From assembly GCA_951640195.1 (NCBI GenBank), contig OX621171.1:1736001-1800000 (forward strand): a stretch of DNA of 64,000 nucleotides, written 5' to 3'. The notes beneath the pieces are model-generated. The model saw nothing but the letters and a program-made list of their open reading frames with translations, was not told the origin of the DNA and searched no databases. This document shows, one piece after another, positions 21,563-33,644 of this stretch (its first letter is position 1; every line of letters begins with the position of its first letter). The position numbers and the translations under genes were made by a program. The DNA comes from Porpolomopsis calyptriformis (lineage: Eukaryota > Basidiomycota > Agaricomycetes > Agaricales > Hygrophoraceae).

Positions 21563-23168
21563 CAGTGGGCCAAAAAACTGTTTCAATGTTTTGCAAGTTT
21601 GACTTGACAGTATTATATCTTATGATATAAAATAGAGAGAATTATGAAAACATTATATAAGATAGCCCTTCATCTCGGGTTTAAAACAAGCCCCTAAACG
21701 TTACAATTGGTAAAGTATTTCCAGAGATATTCCTTGTCAAATCTCATTATATCATTGAAACAGTTGTTTTGCTGAGGGCTTGTACTAGTATTTAGTACTT
21801 AGTATAGCCTCCCTTAGCCTTCAATACAGCTTCTACACATCTAGGCATACTCTCTATGAGTTTCTGACACACCTCCACTCCTATTTTATCCCACTCTACT
21901 TGTACCCTCTCCCACAACTCCACAATTCCATTAGGGGGTACCTTATAGTCAGCCAACCTCCTTTTCAAGTGACTCCAGAGATGCTCAATAGGATTGAGAT
22001 CAGGGGATTGGGCAGGCCACAAGAGGACTTTATATCCATGATCCTTCAACCATTTTTGAGCCTTCTTGCAGGTATGTTTGGAGTCATTGTCTTGTTGGAA
22101 GATAAAGTCTTCTGGGGTCTTGTCATAGAATTGGATAGTTTGTTGAAGCTCCTCCTCCAGAATCTTGACATAGAGGTCTCCATCCATTATTCCATCAATC
22201 TTGCAAGCATACCCAATCCCTTCCCAAGCCATGCAGCCCCACATCATGAGAGAACCACCCCAAACTTCTTTGTCCCCTCTACTAGCCTATCACTCAAACC
22301 CTCCCCTGGCTTTTTCCATACCCATTTCCTACCATCTGACCCCAAGCGATTAATTTTGGTTTCATCTGACCACACTACCTTCTTCCAGTCCTCTATGGTC
22401 CAATCTTGATGCCTCAAAGCAAAGTCCATTCTCTCCTTCCTATGCCTCTTAGTGAGTAAAGGTCTTTTCTTCTTTACCACAGCCTTCATCCCCACTTCTT
22501 TCAAGCTATTTCGAACAGTTTGGGAAGAGAGAGGTTGGTTGGTAACATTCCTAAGCATTTGGGTAACTTCCACAGCATTTTCAACCTTCCCAGAGCCAAT
22601 AAAACGAATTGCATAGCAGATATTAGAGGTAGAAAGCTTTGAAGGACGTCCCCCAGAAGATTTGTGGAGATAAGGGCGATGCCTGGAGCATAGCCTGGAG
22701 ATGGTAGCATTGGAAGCACCAGTTATGTCTGAGATTTGGTGACCAGAATAACCAGAATCAACAAGGGAGAGGATGTGATTGCAGTCAGCAGTAGAAAGGC
22801 TTTTCATGATGATAGTGGTCAAGTTCAACTAGTTGTTTGGGTTTGTTTGTTACTGTTCAACACTCACATGATCCACAGGTCACTTTTGGAACCAAACATA
22901 TCATAACAGTCTTCACTTATAAGTTAAAATATCATCTTTTCTAGATTTTAGTACCTCAGCAAAACAACTGTTTCAATGATATCACCAGATTCAAAATAAT
23001 ATATCTCTAGAGATACTACACTGACTGTAATGTTTATGGGCTCGTTTTGAACCCAGGATGAAGGGCTATCTTCTATAATATTCTTATAATTTCATCTATT
23101 TTATATCACAGGATATAATAACATCAAGTCAAACTTGCCAAACATTGAAACAGTTTTTTGGCCCACTG
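21563..23168 (-). mobile_element. Tc1-family DNA transposon with near-intact transposase
   Basis: The element is 1606 bp with terminal inverted repeats starting CAGTGGGCCAAAAAACTG and running for at least 50 bp, bounded by TA on both sides (21561-21562 and 23169-23170). The transposase reads 22828 to 21792 on the minus strand: helix-turn-helix N terminus (SGYSGHQISDITGASNATIS), then the DDE triad in WSDETKI, FQQDND and SPDLNPIEHLW. Counting gives 34 residues between the second D and the E, so it is DD34E. One single-base deletion near 22245 (in the glycine-rich FGGGS region) shifts the frame; otherwise the frame is open. It sits between two different chromoviruses. Confidence 0.95.
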
Positions 23169-23170
23169 TA

Positions 23171-23274
23171 AATCCCATGATGAAACTGTGGGGAATCCCA
23201 AGCAAAGATAAGACAGATCTGACTAAGCTACAATGACTAACATAGAGAAGAAATGAAAAATTATGTCTGTGACA
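23171..23274 (-). repeat. Truncated 3' LTR of chromovirus 2
   Basis: This is nearly identical to the last 100 bp of the LTR at 33234-33644 (aatcccatgatgaaactgtg through gtgaca). The LTR is cut at its TG end by the Tc1 element, so about three quarters of it is gone. Confidence 0.85.
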
Positions 23275-23308
23275 TACACCTCGCTTTTTGGGAAATTCAA
23301 CCTGAATT

Positions 23309-24053
23309 TCAAACTTGGGCGGTGTCAGTCGTTTCATTCTCTGAGGCCTGGGTCTGGATTTCCTCAGTGGCGGGGGCCTCGACGACCACTGAGAGGGAAG
23401 CAATGGGGTCGGCTTCCGAAGCTGCTTCAATGGGGGAAGGGGCTCAGACTGTTGTGACATCATCATTGTCGTCCGGGTACTCCAAATCAAGGTCAATGGG
23501 GTATTCAACTGATTTCCCATACTTGATCAGCATTTCTCTCATCGTGAGATCACGCTGAGACCAAAGGAAGTCTCCTCTGGTGAGCCGTTCAGCTCAATGA
23601 CTTTCTTCCACGAGTTTGATGATGATGGCGCAGGTGGTGACATCATAGCAGTCTACCCATATTCACTTCTTTTGTCATTGGAGCTCCCAAAGTTTGAGCT
23701 CACTGTTGTCCCCAACAGTTCTTCCAAAATGTGATACTATTTCATAACGATTTGTTCTTGGCTTGCAGGGCGTCGCATTCTTGACGAAGTTCTCAGTTCC
23801 ACTGACTAACGCTTTCGCTGTGGACCATGAGATGGGAGATGGTGATGGCGGGGTCTTCAGGGGGTGGAGTCAGGCTGTTGCTGAGAAGTTCGGCAGTGGT
23901 TATACAACGTTGTCGGCATAATTGTCTAGAGATGGGGATCACAGTGGTAGAAGAGGGACCAGGGGTAGGGGAATGGGCGGCAGAGAGGGGAATTCTTCCT
24001 TGACAATGGGTGCCAGTTCGTCAGTCAGGGGTGGAGGTACGAGAGGCAGGCAT
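23309..24053 (-). pseudogene. Extra ORF between pol and 3' LTR of chromovirus 2
   Basis: It is collinear with 18489-19235 and has a similar start (MPASRTS), Ser/Pro head, coiled-coil middle and acidic end. It contains several stops and probable frameshifts. The shared, degenerate frame in two separate elements supports a lineage-specific third ORF of unknown function. Confidence 0.55.
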
Positions 24054-24229
24054 CTTCGAATGATAGTACTGTGACATTGACGTTGGTATGTATACTGGGA
24101 GTAGTAGCATCATCGAAAGTGGGAAAAGATTGGATGGAGTTGTATCAATGACTCTGAGTTTATAAGTGCCTCTCGGATCTAAGAATAGAATTCAAAAAAT
24201 GGACAGCCAGAATGATGACAAATGAATTA

Positions 24230-27200
24230 AGTTGCCATTCAAATTGAGTCTTTGTAAGTCTTCACAATTTCCTTGGCATGTCGTAAGACATTCGATCGTT
24301 CTTCCCAAGTGGCTTCTTCAATTGGATAACCTTTCCATTTGACCAAATACTTTCATCAGCGTCTAGCTCCGGAGTGTTGAAGAATGGATTCAACTTCATA
24401 TTCTTCTTCATTCTTGATTAAATCTGGAGGAGGATGAGATGTATCAGTGACATCAGGGTGGAGTGACTTATCTTCGATGTTGGGTCTCAGGAGTGATACG
24501 TGAAAGACTGGGTGGAGTTTCCAAGTTCTGGGGATATTGATAAGATACGCAAGATCCGATACTTGTTTTAGGATTTTAAATGGTCCAGTTCTTCAGTTAT
24601 CCAGCTTCTTAGCAGATCGAGTCGTCTTGATGTTCTTGGTATCTAACCAAACCAAATCTCCAATTTTAAAGGAGGGAGAGAGTTTCCATTTTCGATTGGC
24701 ATACTTCTTCATTGATTCTGCGGTGTGTGATAGTGGTTCGCCAGCATTCTTCTGAGCACACGTGAGACATTCATGGAAGGTATTTGCTGCGGGGACGTTA
24801 CTCAGGGATTCAAAAGTGATCAGCAAATGAGGGTGACAGCCATATTCTAGATAGAAGGGTGATTGTGAAGTGGCAGAGTGTTGCCGATTATTGTAAGTGA
24901 ATTCAGCAGAAGCCAGCCATTCGGACCAGTCGTCCTGCATAAAGTTGGTATAGAATCATAGGTAGACTTTGAGTTCTTGGTTCATTCATTCAGTCTGACC
25001 ATCGGTTTTAGGATGATAAGCAGTAGATAATCCAGAAATGGTTCCTAAAAGTTTGTTGAGGGCTTCTGTGAATTTTGATGCAAATTGAACTCCACGATCA
25101 GAAATGATCTTCTTTGGCCATCCATGGTGTTTCCAGATGTGATCATGGAAGAGTTGGGCAGTGCCTTCTGATGAAAGATTGGAAGTCATCGGAATAAAAT
25201 GGGCACGTTTCATAAAGCAATCAACGACTACCATCATAGCATCATATCCAAGCGAGTCAGGTAGTTGAATGATGAGATTGACGGTTATCTCAGTCCATGG
25301 TTCAGTAGCAGGGGGTATAGGTTGTAAGAGTCCTGTTGGCTTTGAGGGGTAGTTCTTGTTTTGTTGACAAGCGGGGCAGGACTGTACGTAGTTGATAACG
25401 TCTTGGGAGACGCCATCCCAAACAAACTTTCGGAGCACCAGCTCCTTCGTCTTCTCAATGCCAGGGTGTCCAGCATGGGGGTAGGCATGGGACAGTTGTA
25501 TTATGTCTGTGCGCAAAGATACTTCCTCCGGCACCACAATTCGACCTTCAACATTGCGAACCAACCCATTGGCTTGGTCCCAAAACAATGAGGCATCCTC
25601 GATTCTTTGTGAGATCTTGTCTGGTATTGGTAGCTTGAAGTGTAGTCTTGCAAAAAAGTCTGGTTTTGAAAGCTTGACAATCGAATTGATCCAGTGGTCT
25701 TCTGCAATCAAAATCTCATTTTCCACCTCGCCTTTACCTTTGTTGAAATAGTCTGGATGCCTGGACAATCCATCAGCTTTGTTCTTTCTCCCCGGGACAT
25801 ACTCGATTTTGTACTCATATCTTGATAAAACTTCTGACCAATGAGTACGTCGTCCAAATAACACACAAGCAATACTGAAATATTTGAGGGTGAGACTGTC
25901 GGTACGAATCAGAAGGTCATGTTGTGAACCTTCCAAGAGATGTTGCCATGTCTTGAGACAGTCCATAATCACTAGAAGCTCGGCGTCGTGAGTTGGATAT
26001 TTCTTTTCAGCAGGGGTTAAGGATCTTGAGTGAAAGCCTACAGGTTTCCAATTGTTTCCATGTAGCTGAGACAGTATACCTCCTAAGGCAAATCCAGAGG
26101 CATCAGTCTCCAAGCAGTATGGTAGGTCTTGGTCCAGGACTTCAAGGACAGGGGCATTCATGAGGGAGTGCTTCAAATTATCAAAGGCGTGTTGTCATTC
26201 AGGGGTCCATTCCTATATGGTATCTTTGTGGAGTAACTGGTTGAGTGGTTGGGCAATCTTTGAGAAGTCCTTGATGTATTTTCTCCAGAAATTTGCACTT
26301 CCAAGGAAGGATTGAAGTTGTTTTACGGTTCAAGGTTCAGGCCATTCGACTATGGCTTTGACCTTCTTGGGATTGGTTCCAATATGACCTTTTGTCAAAG
26401 TCAATCCCAGATAGATCACCTCTTCCTTCTCGAATTGGCACTTGATGGGTTTACAGGAGAGTTTGTTCTTCTTTATGATATCAAGGGTTTTGAATGTCCA
26501 ATAACGCAGTTCTTCTAGATTATCTCCGCAGATGAGAATGTCATTGATATAGATAAAAACACAACCTGATTTTAACACTTTAGCAAATCACGTATCGATC
26601 ATCCATTGGAACATAGCTGGAGAATTCCATAGACCACAAAACATCACTCTTAGAATGAAGAGTCCTTTGACTGTGTTGAAAGCAGCTTTCCATTCATTGC
26701 CTTCTTTGATTCGAATATTGTTGAATCCCCATTGGATGTCTACAACCATGAATAAAGCAGCAGATTGCAACTTCGGTTGTTGAACGATTTGATGTAAGAG
26801 CAGTAGGGGATAATGGTTTGGAACTGTAAAGTGATTTAAGTAACGGTAGCCTTCGATTGGTCTGTATCCAGCACCTTGTCCTTTTGCGTTGACTTCTTCA
26901 GCTTTCTTTCCTAGGAAGAAGGGGGCGGCTTGAGGCAAAGATCCTTTGAATATACGTCCAGTGGCCACATTTTCTTCTAAAAACTTCACTAGGAATTCTA
27001 TCTCTCAAGGGGACATTGGATAAGTTATGTTATTTTGGGGTACGAAGTCATCTTTGAGATCAATGACATGATTGAACTCAGAATGAGGTGGAAGGCAATC
27101 GAAGCACTCCTTTGTGAAGACACTAGCATAGTCTTTCCAATAGACCTCCGGTACAAACTTTCACATATCTTCCTCCACCGTGCTGTCTTGAGCTTCATCC

Positions 27201-27566
27201 GATCTTGAAATACTTGTAATCACCAGCGAGACCGATTCTACCACAGAGGGCTCTGCTTTGCTGCTACAATACTGATGAGAAGTCTCTTTGCCTCCGAGAG
27301 CCAGTGTTGACTTCTCCCAATCAATACTAGGGTTTTGAGCTCTGAGCTATGGGTAGCTGAGGATAATATCAATCTTAGATCCAAGGTCAGTCACTTCCAA
27401 ATGGATCCTTTCAATGTGTCCACCTGGAGCTTCTATCCAGACATCTGTGTCAAAAACGATTGGGCCTCCTCAGTTCTCTGACCTATTGGCATTCTGTATG
27501 GGGATTGGGGTTTCCAAATCCTGAAGAGTAAATTCATGATGAGTTGCGAAGGTCTCATCCATAAAG
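24230..27566 (-). mobile_element. Chromovirus 2 pol: protease end, RT, RNase H, integrase, chromodomain
   Basis: Minus-strand order: second part of the retropepsin (continuing NFMDETFA, 27560), RT (GYRPIEGYRYLNHFT at 26870; CGLWNSPAMFQ at 26630; FIYINDIL at 26540, where the YxDD box has Asn for the first Asp), RNase H (LETDASGFALGGILSQ at 26110), HHCC integrase (CPACQQNKNY at 25370), core (DRGVQFASKF, DGQTE at about 25000), GDLVWLDTKN, and the chromodomain remnant to 24230. Stops and frameshifts occur throughout, although 26176-24986 is a 396-codon open frame. The gag and first part of the protease lie at 31475-32873, across the foldback insertion. Confidence 0.92.
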
Positions 27567-27866
27567 CACATGGTTCAGTCAAAGATAGTGGTGAACTACA
27601 GTGAAATGAACTTGCTATATAGCGGTGTTTCTCAGTCCACCGATCTTCAGCCGAAAATACATATATAGCTGATGTACACTGAAGCACCGAAATTTATATA
27701 TAGTAGTGAAATACATCTCCACTAAAAGGCAGGTATGCCAGTACACTACAGGGTAGCCAAGAGTGATAAGGGAGATACACTAATGGGCTGAAGATAGTAC
27801 TCACCAAAGACTATGGAGGGGCCGAGAAATGGATGTATATGTATATGGCTCGGCTGAGATATACAT

Positions 27867-28262
27867 TGCCGATAACTACTGATGGGCCGAAGGTGGTTTC
27901 TACTATATATACAGGTTGGCCGAGATATAGATTGCCAATGCCTACCAATGGGCCGAAGGTGGTTTCTACTATATACACAGGTTGGCCGAGATTTAGATTG
28001 CCGATAACTACCGATAGGCCGAAGGTGGTTTCTACTATATATACAGGTTGGCCGAGATATAGATTGCCAATAACTACCGATGGGCCGAAGGTGGTTTCTA
28101 CTATATATACAGGTTGGCCGAGATATAGATTGCCAATGCCTACCGATGGGCCAAAGGTAGTTTCTACTATATATACAGGTTGGCCGAGATATAGATTGCT
28201 GATAACTACCGATGGGCCGAAGGTGGTTTCTACTATATATACAGGTTGGCCGAGATCGGTAT
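27867..28262. repeat. 66-bp tandem repeat, six units (left arm)
   Basis: The unit containing GGCCGAAGGTGGTTTCTAC recurs at about 27885, 27951, 28017, 28083, 28149 and 28215, which is exactly 66 bp. Because 66 is a multiple of 3, the array is open on one strand and translates as a 22-residue repeat. I regard this as a by-product rather than a gene. Confidence 0.9.
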
Positions 28263-28430
28263 GCTATACTACACCTTCAGAGATGTCCACCAATGCCGAG
28301 AATGGCTCGGCTGAGGGGTAGCAGTTGCATCGGTACCCTATAAATATGTGTATAGTAGATATAAATATATATTGCGAATAATTAATTGCTTCAGCTATAA
28401 ACAACTTTGCTGATAATTGTATACTTTAAT

Positions 28431-29285
28431 CCACCTTCGGAGAGGTCCGCCGATGCCGAGAATAGCTCGGCCAAGGGGTAGCAGTTGCCTCAGTACCCTA
28501 TACATATGCATATAGTAGATAGAAATACATATTGTCAATAATTAATTGCTTTGGCTTTAGATAACTTCACTGATAATTGCATGCATTAATCCACCTTCGG
28601 AGAGGTCCGCCGACGCCGAGAATGGCTCGGCCAAGGGGTAGCAGTTGCCTCAGTACCCTATATGTATGCATATAGTAGATAGAAATACATATTGTCAATA
28701 ATTGATTGCTTTGGCCTTGGGTAACTTTGCTGATAATTGCATGCATTAATCCACCTTCGGAGAGGTCCGCCGACGCCGAGAATGGCTCGGCCAAGGGGTA
28801 GCAGTCACCTTGGTACCCTATACATATGCATATAGTAGATAGAAATACATATTGTCAATAATTAATTGCTTTGGCTTTAGATAACTTCACTGATAATTAC
28901 ATGCATTAATCCACCTTCGGAGAGGTCCGCCGATGCCGAGAATGGCTCGGCTGAGGGGTAGCAGTTGCCTCGGTACCCTATACATATGCATATAGTAGAT
29001 AGAAATACATATTGTCAATAATTGATTGCTTTGGCTTTAGATAACTTTGCTGATAATGGCATGCATTAATCCACCTTTGGAGAGGTCTGCCGATGCTAAG
29101 ACTAGCTCGGCCGAGGGGTAGCAGTTGCTTCAGTACCCTATACATATGCATATAGTAGATAGAAATACATATTGTGAATAATTAATTGCTTTGGCTTTAG
29201 ATAACTTTACTGATAATTGCATGCATTAATCCACCTTCAGGGGGGTCCGCCGACACCGAGGATGGTTTCGCCGAGGTTTCACAGC
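28431..29285. repeat. 160-bp tandem repeat, about six units (left arm)
   Basis: The marker CCACCTTCGGAGAGGTC recurs at 28431, 28591, 28751, 28911, 29071 and (diverged) 29231, exactly 160 bp each time. Units carry a GC-rich part (GCCGAGAATGGCTCGGCC, itself a partial palindrome) and an AT-rich part with TATGCATATAGTAG. Confidence 0.92.
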
Positions 29286-29959
29286 TGCCTCGGTAACCTA
29301 CACTCCATGGATAATTTATTAATATAACTTCTATAGAGATGTAAGACTATCTATCTTAGAGTAGTGCAACATATTTCCTATTTTATTTCTATCTCAATAG
29401 TGAAGTATTCAATGTTTAGTTGTTACTCTCTGCCAAAATGCAATGTCAAATTTCGGACTTGATAAATATGCTTGTAAAAAATCTAGAAATATTTGTACCA
29501 CTTGTTTATATACTCTATATTACATTTATTTGATGTGCCTGACAGGGTGCCCTAGTATAAGTAAACTGTATAGAAAATGTTGTGTTAGATTAACCTATGT
29601 TCGATGTTACTCTACACTGTCACAGTATAGGTTACTATATAAATCTATAGAGTTTTTTCATTACATTCAAACATAGTAGACTACTCAGTATTAGGCACAT
29701 AGTATTAATAGAATATGAAGTACATATACAAGTGGTACAAATATTTCTGGATGTTTTACAAGCATATTTATCAAGTCCGAAATTTAACATTGCATTTTAG
29801 CAGAGAGTAACAACTAAACATTGAATACCTCACTATTGAGATAGAAATAAAATAGGAAGTATGTTGCACTACTCTAAGATAGATAGTCTTACATCTCTAT
29901 AGAAGTTATATTAATAAATGATCCATGGAGTGTAGGTTACCGAGGCAGCTGTGAAACCT

Positions 29960-30960
29960 CGGCGAAGCTATCCTCGGTGTCAGTGGACCCCCCTGAAGGT
30001 GGATTAATGCATGTAATTATCAGTAAAGTTATCTAAAGCCAAAGCAATTAATTATTCACAATATGTATTTCTATCTACTATATGTATATGTATAGGGTAC
30101 TGAAGCAACTGCTACCCCTCAGCTGAGCCAGTCTTGGCATCGGCGGACCTCTCCAAAGGTGGATTAATGCATGCCATTATCAGCAAAGTTATCTAAAGCC
30201 AAAGCAATCAATTATTGACAATATGTATTTCTATCTACTATATGCATATGTATAGGGTACCGAGGCAACTGCTACCCCTCGGCCGAGCCATTCTCGGCGT
30301 CGGCGGACCTCTCCGAAGGTGGATTAATGCATGTAATTATCAGTGAAGTTATCTAAAGCCAAAGCAATTAATTATTGACAATATGTATTTCTATCTACTA
30401 TATGTATATGTATAGGGTACCGAGGCAACTGCTACCCCTCGGCCGAGCCATTCTCGGCATCGGTGGACCTCTCCGAAGGTGGATTAATGCATGCAATTAT
30501 CAGCAAAGTTACCCAAGGCCAAAGCAATCAATTATTGACAATATGTATTTCTATCTACTATATGCATATGTATAGGGTACTGAGGCAACTGCTACCCCTC
30601 AGCCGAGCCATTCTCGGCGTCGGCAGACCTCTCCGAAGGTGGATTAATGCATGCAATTATCAGTGAAGTTATCTAAAGCCAAAGCAATCAATTATTGACA
30701 ATATGTATTTCTATCTACTATATGCATATGTATAGGGTACTGAGGCAACTGCTACCCCTCGGCCAAGCTATTCTCGGCATCGGCGGACCTCTCTGAAGGT
30801 GGATTAAAGTATACAATTATCAGCAAAGTTGTTTATAGCTGAAGCAATTAATTATTCGCAATATATATTTATATCTACTATACACATATTTATAGGGTAC
30901 CGATGCAACTGCTACCCCTCAGCCAAGCCATTCTCGGCATTGGTGGACATCTCTGAAGGT
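29960..30960. repeat. 160-bp tandem repeat, about six units (right arm)
   Basis: This mirrors the left array. The marker GGTGGATTAATGC recurs at about 30000, 30160, 30320, 30480 and 30640, with diverged edges near 30800 and 30960, again exactly 160 bp. Copy number and register match the left arm. Confidence 0.92.
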
Positions 30961-30964
30961 GTAG

Positions 30965-31190
30965 TATAGCATACCGATCTTGGCCAACCTGTATATATAG
31001 TAGAAACCACCTTCGGCCCATCGGTAGGCATTGGCAATCTATATCTCGGCCAACCTGTATATATAGTAGAAACCACCTTCAGCCTATTGGTAGTTATCAG
31101 CAATCTATATCTCAGCCAACCTGTATATATAGTAGAAACCACCTTTGGCCCATCGGTAGTTATCGGCAATCTATATCTCGGCCGAGCCAT
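30965..31190. repeat. 66-bp tandem repeat, about three units (right arm)
   Basis: This is the inverted counterpart of the array at 27867-28262 but with only three units. The difference of three units accounts for almost all of the 201-bp length difference between the two arms. Confidence 0.88.
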
Positions 31191-31474
31191 ATACATATAC
31201 ATCCATTTCTCGGCCCCTCCATAGTCTTTGGTGAGTACTATCTTCGGCCCATTAGTGTATCTCCCTTATCACTCTTGGCTACCCTGTAGTGTACTAGCAT
31301 ACCTGCCTTTTAGTGGAGATGTATTTCACTACTATATATAAATTTCGGTGCTTCAGTGTACATCAGCTATATATGTATTTTCGGCCGAAGATTGGTGGAC
31401 CGAGAAACACCGCTATATAGCAAGTTCATTTCACTGTGGTTCACTGCTATCTTGGCTGAATGGGCTCCATAAAG

Positions 31475-32873
31475 TTTCCAGAAGCTCCGCTATCAATAAG
31501 ACACATAGTGGGGACACGTCGACTAGTGTCTGAAGCTTTGATCCAAAAGTCCATTGTAAGTCCTGAATCGCCCTTTTTGATAGCACCAAGAATTCAAAAT
31601 AGATTGCATGGGGTAATAGTACATCGAGTGGTATGGTCCGTAACATTGGGCAAATTGTCTGAACCTTTTAAAAACCCTGGGACTTCAACTCCATTGCCAG
31701 CCTCTTCTTTTGATCATCCAACCAATTGCGTATACCACATTTTGCCATATCTGACAGAGTTTCACTTGCTGCCAGTGTAGCGGGCAAGTTGATGTTCTCC
31801 ATGTTGGGCTCAGCAGTAATGACACATACGTCATGGCCTTGTCCTCATCCTCGTCCTCGGTAACCACCTCTACCTTGATAATATCCTCCTCGGCATGAGT
31901 AAGAGGTATCGGGTAAATTCTTCGCATCACCGGCGACACAGTTTGGGCAGGCATTCGCAAAATGCCCAGGTTGGCTGCAGGAGTAGCAGTTTCCATATGG
32001 GATCATAAGGGCAGAAGAGGTAGACTCTTCTCTTTTAACAGTGGGGGCTGCTGACATTTGGCGGGTCGTCGTTGCAGCCACAGATGATCCTCAGGCAGGA
32101 AAGGGGTTGGAGTATTAGGGTTGGGACATGGAGGACTGTTTCTGTGAGGTGAGAATGTCCTTTTGATGTTGGTAATGTGTCGTGGCGTCCTTCCACTCTT
32201 GAAGTGTGGCAGGAATGGCAGGGAGTCAGTAAACAAATTCTATGAACTCGGAATCGAGTCCAGCTTGGTAAAGATTGATGAGGGCGGTGTTGTTGAAACC
32301 GGTATCGACCTGTAAAGCACTGAAGCGCAGGTTATAATCTTCAATTTTCTTTCTTCCCTGGCAGAGATTCTTGATGTCGTTATGAGCGCGAGACTGTCGG
32401 TTGATTCCTTCGAACGTTGATCAGAATCGAGCTACAAATGCGGCCCAGGTAGTGGTTGGGCCAGTCCAGTTGACAGCTCTCATGTCATTGGTCTCCTTTT
32501 CGGACCAGGTTTGTGCCATCGTACCCTTCATGAAGGAAAGGGCAAAGGGGATCTTGTGTTCATCGCAGTAAGGTTTTCCCATAAAATACAATTCGCAGCT
32601 GTTGATAAATTTGTCGACATCCTGCTGTCGACCAGTGAATTCGTCTGGCTTGGCCATCTTTATCTTGATGGTGGGAGCAGCAGGAGGTTGTGGTTGAGGT
32701 TGCGGTGGGGGCTGAGGCTGAGCTTGAGCGCCAAGTTGTTGGTTGAGATTCTGAATCTCTGTTGCCTGCTGAGCATTCGAAGCCTGAAGATTGGCCATTT
32801 CCCTCTGCAAGTCATTCATGACTGTGAGGATTTCATTAAGGTTGGGAACAGGGGGATTAGCGTGAGAACCCAT
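31475..32873 (-). mobile_element. Chromovirus 2 gag and start of protease
   Basis: On the minus strand gag starts at 32873 (MGSHANPPVPNLNEI) with a helical N terminus and a Gln/Pro-rich linker, followed by the capsid-like region (FTGRQQDVDKFINSCELYF). A CCHC zinc knuckle lies near 31950 (CYSCSQPGHFANAC), and the retropepsin start, LIDSGASGNF, is at about 31480-31510. Several stops interrupt it. The leader between gag and the 5' LTR (32874-33233) has no gene. Confidence 0.88.
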
Positions 32874-33233
32874 TGGATCAGGTGATGGTGAAGGTGAAGG
32901 TGTTGTTAAAGGTGAAGAGGGTCAAGTAGGTTGTTGGAACGGGAAGGATTGATACCTAACAGTAGGGGGAGTGATGGGACATTGTGACTGGGTAGTGGCG
33001 AGTAAACAAGTTGTTTCACTTTGGGTTCTTCCTAGAGCTTGTGAGATACCTGGTAGAGGGGAAGCTTGACTAGCTTCCTTGTTTGGATCTGGGAAGATTC
33101 AGGTTTGTGAGTAAAGCGATTGAGAAAGAGGATTCTGCTCAGAGGAGTTGTAAAGGTCCTCATCGTCGTTGTCCAGTGTGAAAGCAAAGGTGGATCAAGT
33201 AGAGGGGAGAGAGCAAGAAGGAAGTCTGATTCT

Positions 33234-33644
33234 TGTTATAAACTGGTTGTTGTTGAGACAGTTTTACTTCAGAGTGCTCTGTCCCAAGATGATGATAATG
33301 TCTCAAGTCCTAGTTATTGGGTGTCTAACGAGGAATCAGACTTAAGGTCTGAGTATGACTAACTAGGAGTTTATATACTGACTACGCTACTGTGGATGAG
33401 TCAGTGTTTACATGAGGAATACATGCGACGAGTGAAGATAAGCATGATAGGAAACTCAGAGCATGTGAAGAGATGAAACATAATCATCGGAAATGAAAAG
33501 TATCCTATCTAGGATAAATGAAAAAGATAAGGTTATGGTAAATCCCATGATGAAACTGTGGGGAATCCCAAGCAAAGATAAGACAGATCCGACTAAACTA
33601 CAATGACTAACATAGAGAAGAAATGAAAAATTATATCCGTGACA
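33234..33644 (-). repeat. 5' LTR of chromovirus 2
   Basis: It begins TGTTATAAACTGG and ends ATATCCGTGACA. It aligns with 18018-18453 and, over its last 100 bp, with 23171-23274. No primer binding site complementary to a tRNA 3' end is obvious next to it, which would fit self-priming as described for Tf1-type chromoviruses, but this is not proven here. Confidence 0.88.

Larger units (their letters stand above)
27567..31465. mobile_element. 3.9-kb foldback (MULE-like) element with 9-bp target duplication
   Basis: The insertion is flanked by the direct 9-bp repeat TCCATAAAG (27558-27566 and 31466-31474). It splits a retropepsin frame exactly: ..SGASGNF on one side, MDETFA on the other, with the 9 bp counted once. 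The two arms (27567-29505 and 29728-31465) are inverted copies around a 222-bp centre. Arms contain a 66-bp array next to the ends and a 160-bp array nearer the centre. No transposase is encoded, so it is non-autonomous. The 9-bp duplication and long inverted repeats are typical of Mutator-like foldback elements, and that assignment is inferred. Confidence 0.88.

Noticed and set aside
27833..28321. 162-codon plus-strand frame with a 22-residue repeat
   Set aside because: It is a by-product of the 66-bp tandem array, and its right-arm counterpart appears on the other strand. There is no independent sign of coding.
28431..30960. Possible CRISPR or satellite array
   Set aside because: There are no short repeats separated by unique spacers. 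Whole 160-bp units repeat, inside a eukaryotic foldback element.
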